Shown in pieces: positions 46,850-51,371 of a stretch of DNA of 51,371 nt. A program made the translations under genes and the position numbers. Location of the stretch: contig MPNH01000039.1 of assembly GCA_002238925.1 (NCBI GenBank), positions 1 through 51,371 on the forward strand. Direction: 5' to 3'. This DNA is from Spirochaetaceae bacterium bin103 (GTDB lineage: Bacteria > Spirochaetota > Spirochaetia > SZUA-6 > Bin103). Position 1 is the first letter of the stretch. Every line of letters begins with the position of its first letter. The notes under the pieces are model-generated. The model made no database searches, was not told the origin of the DNA, and was given only the letters and a program-made list of their open reading frames with translations.

Positions 46850-48439
46850 ATGACACGAGTACTTGGCGTTGCGCTGGCGCTGTTGGTCGCGGTTGCGGCG
46901 GGCAGTTTCGCCAATGCCGCGGGAGAATCGGGTGCTACGGGGCAAGCCGGGATCAGCCTGGCGCTGCCGGGCGACCCGGGCAATTTCGATCCGGCGACCA
47001 ACTGGCTGCACATACTGGCCGCGCAGCAGTTTCTGACCCTGGTGGACTGGGACTACGGAAGCTCCGAGCCGATCCCGAACGCTGCCGAGTCGTGGACCGT
47101 CTCCGAGGACGGCCGCACCTACACGTTCACCCTGCGGTCCGGCCTGACCTGGTCCGACGGCAGTCCGGTGACCGCCGCCGATTTCGAGTATTCGTTCCGG
47201 ACCATCGTCGACCCGGAGAGCGCGGCGCCGATCTCCTATCGCGCGTTCGTGATCGAAAATGCCGCCGCGGTCAACGCCGGCGAACAGCCGGTATCGGCGC
47301 TCGGCGTACACGCGGTCGACGATGTCACGCTCACCATCACCCTGACCGAGCCGGCAACCTGGTTTCTCTCCTCGCTCAGCTCGATGGGCCACAGTGTGCC
47401 AAGCGCGGCCCGCGAAGCGCACGGCACCGACTGGGTGAAGCCGGAGAACATCGTGGTCAACGGCCCCTACAAGCTGGTGGAGGCGGTGGCGGAGGACCGC
47501 TACGTGCTGGAGCGCAATGACAGCTACTTCGACGCCGGCAACGTGGACATTCCGCGTATCACCTTCTTCGTGGTCAAGGACGCATCCACCCAGTTGGCGA
47601 TGTACGAAGCGGGCGAGCTGGACTTTATCGAGTCGATTCCGCCGGGCGAGCTGGACCGCATCCGCGACGACGACATGCTCGGTCCCGAGTACTACAACGG
47701 CCCGCGGTTCGTGGTGTACTACTACTTCTTCAACATGGCCAAGCCGCCGTTCAACCAGGTACTGGTGCGCAAGGCGTTCGCCGCGGCACTGGACAAGGAC
47801 ACGGTCACCAGCCGCATCACGCGCGGCGGCGAGGTGCCGGCGACCACCATGACACCGCCCGGATCTACCGGCCACGTGCCCAACGAGACCGGCATCGGCA
47901 TTCCGTACGACCCGGAGCAGGCCAAGGCGTGGCTGGCGCAGGCTGGCTACCCGAACGGCGACGGGCTGCCGGAAATCGAGCTCGGTTACAACGCCAGCCA
48001 GTTGCACCAGAATATCGCCCAGGCGATTCAGAAGATGTGGCAGGACACCCTGGGCGCCACGGTTTCGCTGCGCGGCGTCGAGGGGCGCGCCTACTCCGTG
48101 AACGCGGCACAGGGTGCGCACGACGTGTGGCGCATGGGCTGGGGCATGGACTATCCGGACGCCCACAACATCCACATGGAGCTGTTCCACAGCAGCGTCG
48201 GGCAGCCGGCAACGTTCAAGAACCCGGAGTACGACCGCATCATCGAAGAAGCCGCCGTGGCGAGCGACCTGGCAACCCGGCAGCAACTGTACCGTATCGC
48301 GGAGCGCATCCTGGTGCAGGATCAGGTGGGAGTGATCCCGATCTATTGGTACGCGGACAATTCGCTTACCAAGCCGCACGTGGATCGCCCGCAGACGCCG
48401 CAGTTCATGAAGCTGTTCAAGGACTGGGAGGTCAACTGA
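46850..48439 (+). CDS. oppA: Peptide ABC transporter substrate-binding protein
   Basis: Family 5 extracellular binding protein, 529 aa. The start is MTRVLGVALALLVAVAAGS with signal cleavage near ANAAGES; no lipobox cysteine, so it is a soluble periplasmic protein. Characteristic segments: PGDPGNFDPATNW, AESWTVSEDGRTYTFTLR, LTWSDGSPVTAADFEYSF, NGPYKLVEAVAEDRYVLERN, VRKAFAAALDKDTV, and a C-terminal PIYWYADNSLTKP. ATG 46850 has GAGGAGG 6 nt upstream. First gene of oppABCD. Ligand could be oligopeptides. Confidence 0.93.
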   Translation: MTRVLGVALALLVAVAAGSFANAAGESGATGQAGISLALPGDPGNFDPATNWLHILAAQQFLTLVDWDYGSSEPIPNAAESWTVSEDGRTYTFTLRSGLTWSDGSPVTAADFEYSFRTIVDPESAAPISYRAFVIENAAAVNAGEQPVSALGVHAVDDVTLTITLTEPATWFLSSLSSMGHSVPSAAREAHGTDWVKPENIVVNGPYKLVEAVAEDRYVLERNDSYFDAGNVDIPRITFFVVKDASTQLAMYEAGELDFIESIPPGELDRIRDDDMLGPEYYNGPRFVVYYYFFNMAKPPFNQVLVRKAFAAALDKDTVTSRITRGGEVPATTMTPPGSTGHVPNETGIGIPYDPEQAKAWLAQAGYPNGDGLPEIELGYNASQLHQNIAQAIQKMWQDTLGATVSLRGVEGRAYSVNAAQGAHDVWRMGWGMDYPDAHNIHMELFHSSVGQPATFKNPEYDRIIEEAAVASDLATRQQLYRIAERILVQDQVGVIPIYWYADNSLTKPHVDRPQTPQFMKLFKDWEVN

Positions 48440-48485
48440 TCTTGACGCGGGTGCGCGGGAGCGGCCGCGGGGAGGTTGCAGTGCA

Positions 48486-49457
48486 ATGCCTGCCCTCCTC
48501 CTCGGCCGCCGCGCGTGCCGCGGAATCGCGGTGCTGACCTACCTGATACGCCGGCTGCTGTGGCTGGTGCCGGTGCTCGGCGTAATCTCGGCGGTCACCT
48601 TCTTCCTGATGCACTCGGTTCCGGGCAATCCGTTCGATCAGGAGGACAAGCCGCTGCCGCCGGAGGTGATCGCCCGGCTGGAGGCGCACTACCACCTGGA
48701 CGAGCCGGTATGGCGCCAGTACCTGCGCTACATGGGCGGCGCGTTGCGCGGCGACCTCGGCCCTTCCTACCTGTCCAAGGACCGCAGCGTGAACGATATC
48801 ATCGCGCGCCACTTCCCGGTGTCGTTCGTGCTCGGCACGCTGTCGCTGGGCGTGGCGGTGGTAATCGGCATCCCACTCGGCATCGTGTCGGCGCTGCGCC
48901 AGAACACGGTCGCCGACTACGTTTCGATGTTCATGGCGGTGTCCGGCGTCTCGGTGCCGGCGCTGACTCTGGGGCCGCTGCTGATGTGGGGGCTGGCGCT
49001 CCAGTTGGGGTTGTTGCCGGTGGCGCGCTGGGGTTCGTGGCAACAGGCGGTAATGCCGGCCTTTACCCTCGGAATCGGGCAGGCCGCCATCCTGGCGCGG
49101 CTGACGCGCGCGAGCATGCTGCAGGTAATCCGCGAAGACTACGTGCGCACGGCGCGCGCCAAGGGGGTCAGCGAACGGCGGGTGATTGTCCATCACGCGC
49201 TGCGCAACGCCCTGATCCCGGTGGTGACCGTGCTCGGGCCGCTGTTCGCGGCGCTGGTGACCGGTTCCATGGTCGTCGAGCAGATATTCGCCATCCCCGG
49301 CCTGGGCGACTTCTACGTCGGCTCCGTGGGTGACCGCGACTATCCGGTAATCATGGGCACCACGCTGCTGTACACGGCGGTGCTGGTAATTGCCAACCTG
49401 GCGGTGGACCTGGCCTACTCCTGGATCGATCCGCGCATACGCCTGGAGGCAACCTGA
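48486..49457 (+). CDS. oppB: Oligopeptide ABC transporter permease OppB
   Basis: Inner-membrane permease of the DppB/OppB type, 323 aa, six helices. It has YLIRRLLWLVPVLGVISAVTFFLMHSVPGNPF at the N-terminus and the EAA loop around DYVRTARAKGVSERRVIVHHALRNALIP, which contacts the ATPases. ATG 48486 has GGAGG 10 nt upstream; GTG 48531 gives the more usual N-terminus and is an alternative. Confidence 0.93.
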   Translation: MPALLLGRRACRGIAVLTYLIRRLLWLVPVLGVISAVTFFLMHSVPGNPFDQEDKPLPPEVIARLEAHYHLDEPVWRQYLRYMGGALRGDLGPSYLSKDRSVNDIIARHFPVSFVLGTLSLGVAVVIGIPLGIVSALRQNTVADYVSMFMAVSGVSVPALTLGPLLMWGLALQLGLLPVARWGSWQQAVMPAFTLGIGQAAILARLTRASMLQVIREDYVRTARAKGVSERRVIVHHALRNALIPVVTVLGPLFAALVTGSMVVEQIFAIPGLGDFYVGSVGDRDYPVIMGTTLLYTAVLVIANLAVDLAYSWIDPRIRLEAT

Positions 49458-49459
49458 AG

Positions 49460-50446
49460 GTGGCGGCGGGCGTTCGTCCGCCGCCCGCGACGCCGCGCGC
49501 AGCCGACCGGCGGCGCACGCTTTCGCGCAGAGGCGGCGAGAGCCTGTGGCAGGACGCTTGGCGGCGGCTGCTCGGCAACCGGCTCGCTGTGGCGGGCGGG
49601 GCCGTGGTGGTGCTGCTGCTGGCCGTCGCCGCGCTCGCTCCGCTGCTCGCGCCGCGGCACTTCGCGGAAGGCGACTTCGAGAAGACGTTTGCGCGACCGG
49701 GCGCCGACTTCGTGCTGGGGGCCGACTTCCTGGGCCGCGACGTGCTGTCGCGGCTCATCTTCGGTGCCCGCATATCCCTGACCGTGGGCATGCTCGGAGC
49801 GATGACCGCATTTCTGATTGGTGTCGCCTACGGTACCGTGGCCGGCTATGCCGGGGGCCGGGCGGACAACGCGATGATGCGCGTGGTGGATCTGCTGTAC
49901 GCATTCCCGAGCCTGCTGTTCATCATCCTGCTCCTGGTGGTGTTCAAGCTCGGCTTCGGCCAGCGCGAGGATCCGAGTGCGCTGGTGCGCGCGGTGGTGT
50001 CGCTGGACCGCGCAATGGGCGGCATGCTGTTCATTCTGGCCGGCATCAGCCTCACCTCGTGGGTGGGGCTGGCACGGCTGGCGCGCGGCATGGCGCTGTC
50101 GCTGCGCGAGACCGAGTTCGTGCAGGCGGCACGCGCCCTCGGCGCCCGCCCGGGGCGGGTCGTGGTCCGCCACCTGCTGCCCAACCTGATCGGTCCCGGC
50201 ATCGTGCAGGTGACCCTGATGATTCCGGGGCTGATCGCCACCGAGGCGTTTCTGAGCTTCATCGGACTCGGCGTCGATCCACCCACGCCGAGTTGGGGCG
50301 CGATGATCGCCGAGGGCATCACCAGCATGCGCTCGCACCCTCACCTGGCCATCTTTCCCGGCATCGCCTTAGCGCTCACCATGCTGTGTTTCAACTTCCT
50401 CGGCGACGGCCTGCGCGACGCTCTCGATCCGCGCATGAAGCAGTGA
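49460..50446 (+). CDS. oppC: Oligopeptide ABC transporter permease OppC
   Basis: Second permease, 328 aa. The N-terminal cytoplasmic tail and OppC_N helix (RLLGNRLAVAGGAVVVLLL) precede FLGRDVLSRLIFGARISL and the EAA loop (TEFVQAARALGARPGRVVVRHLLPN). GTG start 2 nt after the oppB stop, with GGAGG 10 nt upstream inside oppB. Confidence 0.94.
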   Translation: MAAGVRPPPATPRAADRRRTLSRRGGESLWQDAWRRLLGNRLAVAGGAVVVLLLAVAALAPLLAPRHFAEGDFEKTFARPGADFVLGADFLGRDVLSRLIFGARISLTVGMLGAMTAFLIGVAYGTVAGYAGGRADNAMMRVVDLLYAFPSLLFIILLLVVFKLGFGQREDPSALVRAVVSLDRAMGGMLFILAGISLTSWVGLARLARGMALSLRETEFVQAARALGARPGRVVVRHLLPNLIGPGIVQVTLMIPGLIATEAFLSFIGLGVDPPTPSWGAMIAEGITSMRSHPHLAIFPGIALALTMLCFNFLGDGLRDALDPRMKQ

Positions 50447-50450
50447 GCCG

Positions 50451-51371
50451 ATGAACGATTCGCCGGCTCCGCTGCTCGAGGTGCGCGGCCTGGCCACCCA
50501 CTTCACCACCGACCGGGGCGTGGTCGCCGCGGTGAACGGAGTGGACCTGGAGGTGCTCGCCGACGAGACCGTGGCAGTGGTGGGCGAGTCCGGCTGCGGC
50601 AAGTCGGTGACCGCGCTGTCGATCCTGGGACTGGTGGACGCACCCGGCCGGGTGGTGGCCGGCTCCATCCGCTACCGCGGCGAAGACCTGCTCGGCAAGA
50701 CCCCGGAGCAGATGCAGCGCATCCGCGGCAACGAGATAGCGATGATCTTCCAGGAGCCGATGTCGTCGCTGAACCCGGTGCATGCGATCGGCGAACAGGT
50801 CATCGAGGCGCTGCGCATCCATCGCGGCCTGCGCAAGCGGCAGGCACTGGCACGCACGCTCGAAATGCTGCGCCTGGTGGGCATTCCTTCGCCGGAGCAG
50901 CGCGTGTTCGACTACCCGCACCAGTTCTCCGGCGGCATGCGGCAACGGGTGATGATCGCGATGGCGCTGAGCTGCGATCCGGCGTTGTTGATTGCCGACG
51001 AACCGACCACGGCGCTGGACGTGACCATCCAGGCGCAGATCCTGGAGCTGATCCGCGACCTGTCGCCGCGCTTCGGCACCGCGGTGGTGATTATCACCCA
51101 CGACCTGGGCGTGGTGGCGGAGATGGCACAGCGCGTGGTGGTGATGTATGCCGGCCAAGTGGCGGAGCAGGCCACCACGGCGGAGCTGTTCGCCGCGCCG
51201 CGCCACCCCTATACCCGGGCGCTGCTGCAGTCGATTCCGCACCTGGAGGCGCCGCGCGGCGCCCGGCTCACCCCGATCACCGGCGCGGTGCCCGACCCGC
51301 TGCGGCTGCCGGCCGGCTGCGCGTTCGCCCCGCGCTGCGAGTTCGCGGTGGACCGCTGTCGGGACCGCCCG
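50451..51371 (+). CDS. oppD: Oligopeptide ABC transporter ATP-binding protein OppD, 3' end outside window
   Basis: ATPase of the peptide importer; the window ends inside the gene after 307 codons. Walker A GESGCGKS (45-52), Q-loop [10 protein letters not shown], signature FSGGMRQRV, Walker [16 protein letters not shown]-loop [10 protein letters not shown]. The C-terminal oligopeptide-transporter extension is reached ([19 protein letters not shown]), which in relatives carries Fe-S or structural cysteines. ATG 4 nt after the oppC stop. An oppF may follow outside the window. Confidence 0.94.
   Translation, partial: MNDSPAPLLEVRGLATHFTTDRGVVAAVNGVDLEVLADETVAVVGESGCGKSVTALSILGLVDAPGRVVAGSIRYRGEDLLGKTPEQMQRIRGNEIAMIFQEPMSSLNPVHAIGEQVIEALRIHRGLRKRQALARTLEMLRLVGIPSPEQRVFDYPHQFSGGMRQRVMIAMALSCDPALLIADEPTTALDVTIQAQILELIRDLSPRFGTAVVIITHDLGVVAEMAQRVVVMYAGQVAEQATTAELFAAPRHPYTRALLQSIPHLEAPRGARLTPITGAVPDPLRLPAGCAFAPRCEFAVDRCRDRP

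Overview
The window is a GC-rich (roughly two-thirds G+C), gene-dense bacterial chromosome segment. It contains about 39 protein genes, two tRNA genes and no phage, transposon or CRISPR array. Several traits suggest a high-GC free-living or host-associated spirochaete: a fused 3-dehydroquinate dehydratase/shikimate dehydrogenase, a LysM lipoprotein with a DUF4398-like middle, a small coiled protein of a type I associate with spirochaetes, a lone FliG N-domain and many lipoproteins. This assignment is an inference from gene content; no rRNA or marker gene in the window settles it.

Layout. 1-1.2 kb: end of a FGGY sugar kinase. 1.2-8.1 kb (minus strand): a compact arginine operon argR-argC-argB-argD-argG, then a small membrane protein, tRNA-Pro, 5-formyl-THF cyclo-ligase and a conserved hypothetical. 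8.2-16.5 kb: hisC, a lipoprotein, tRNA-Phe, a zinc phospholipase-C-like gene coupled to an orphan FliG N-domain, asnS, a TM2-domain protein, hisB with a nitroreductase, and a membrane protein with a degenerate M28 peptidase domain. 16.5-24.2 kb (minus): SPOR protein, aroDE, LysM lipoprotein, MalK/UgpC-type ATPase, a frameshifted solute-binding lipoprotein and an aminotransferase. 24.3-34 kb is a nitrogen-control island: a NifA-like sigma-54 activator, amtB-glnK, a GlnE with added ACT domains, glnA, then ndk. 34-40.8 kb (minus): nqrABCDEF followed by a polyprenyl diphosphate synthase. 41-46.7 kb: an FN3/YWTD-propeller lipoprotein, cysE-rbsK, an SRPBCC protein and an SGNH hydrolase. 46.8 kb to the end: an oppABCD peptide transporter, cut by the window edge in oppD.

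The most interesting part is the nitrogen island. Sigma-54 (-24/-12) promoters with exact GG-N10-GC geometry precede both amtB-glnK and glnA, next to the NifA-like activator. The PII protein aligns without gaps to E. coli GlnB but has Ile where Tyr51 is uridylylated. The adjacent GlnE carries about 300 extra N-terminal residues that look like the two ACT (glutamine-sensing) domains of GlnD. Together these suggest that glutamine is sensed directly on the adenylyltransferase rather than through PII uridylylation. glnE also carries a 40-bp imperfect duplication that breaks its frame, which is either a recent mutation or an assembly error.

A second pattern concerns gene starts. Several first genes of transcription units (argR, cysE, ndk, and less exactly the NifA-like gene and the phospholipase-like gene) have sigma-70 promoters whose -10 box lies only 6-12 nt before the start codon. 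This predicts leaderless or nearly leaderless mRNAs. Operon-internal genes and sigma-54-driven genes usually have Shine-Dalgarno sites.
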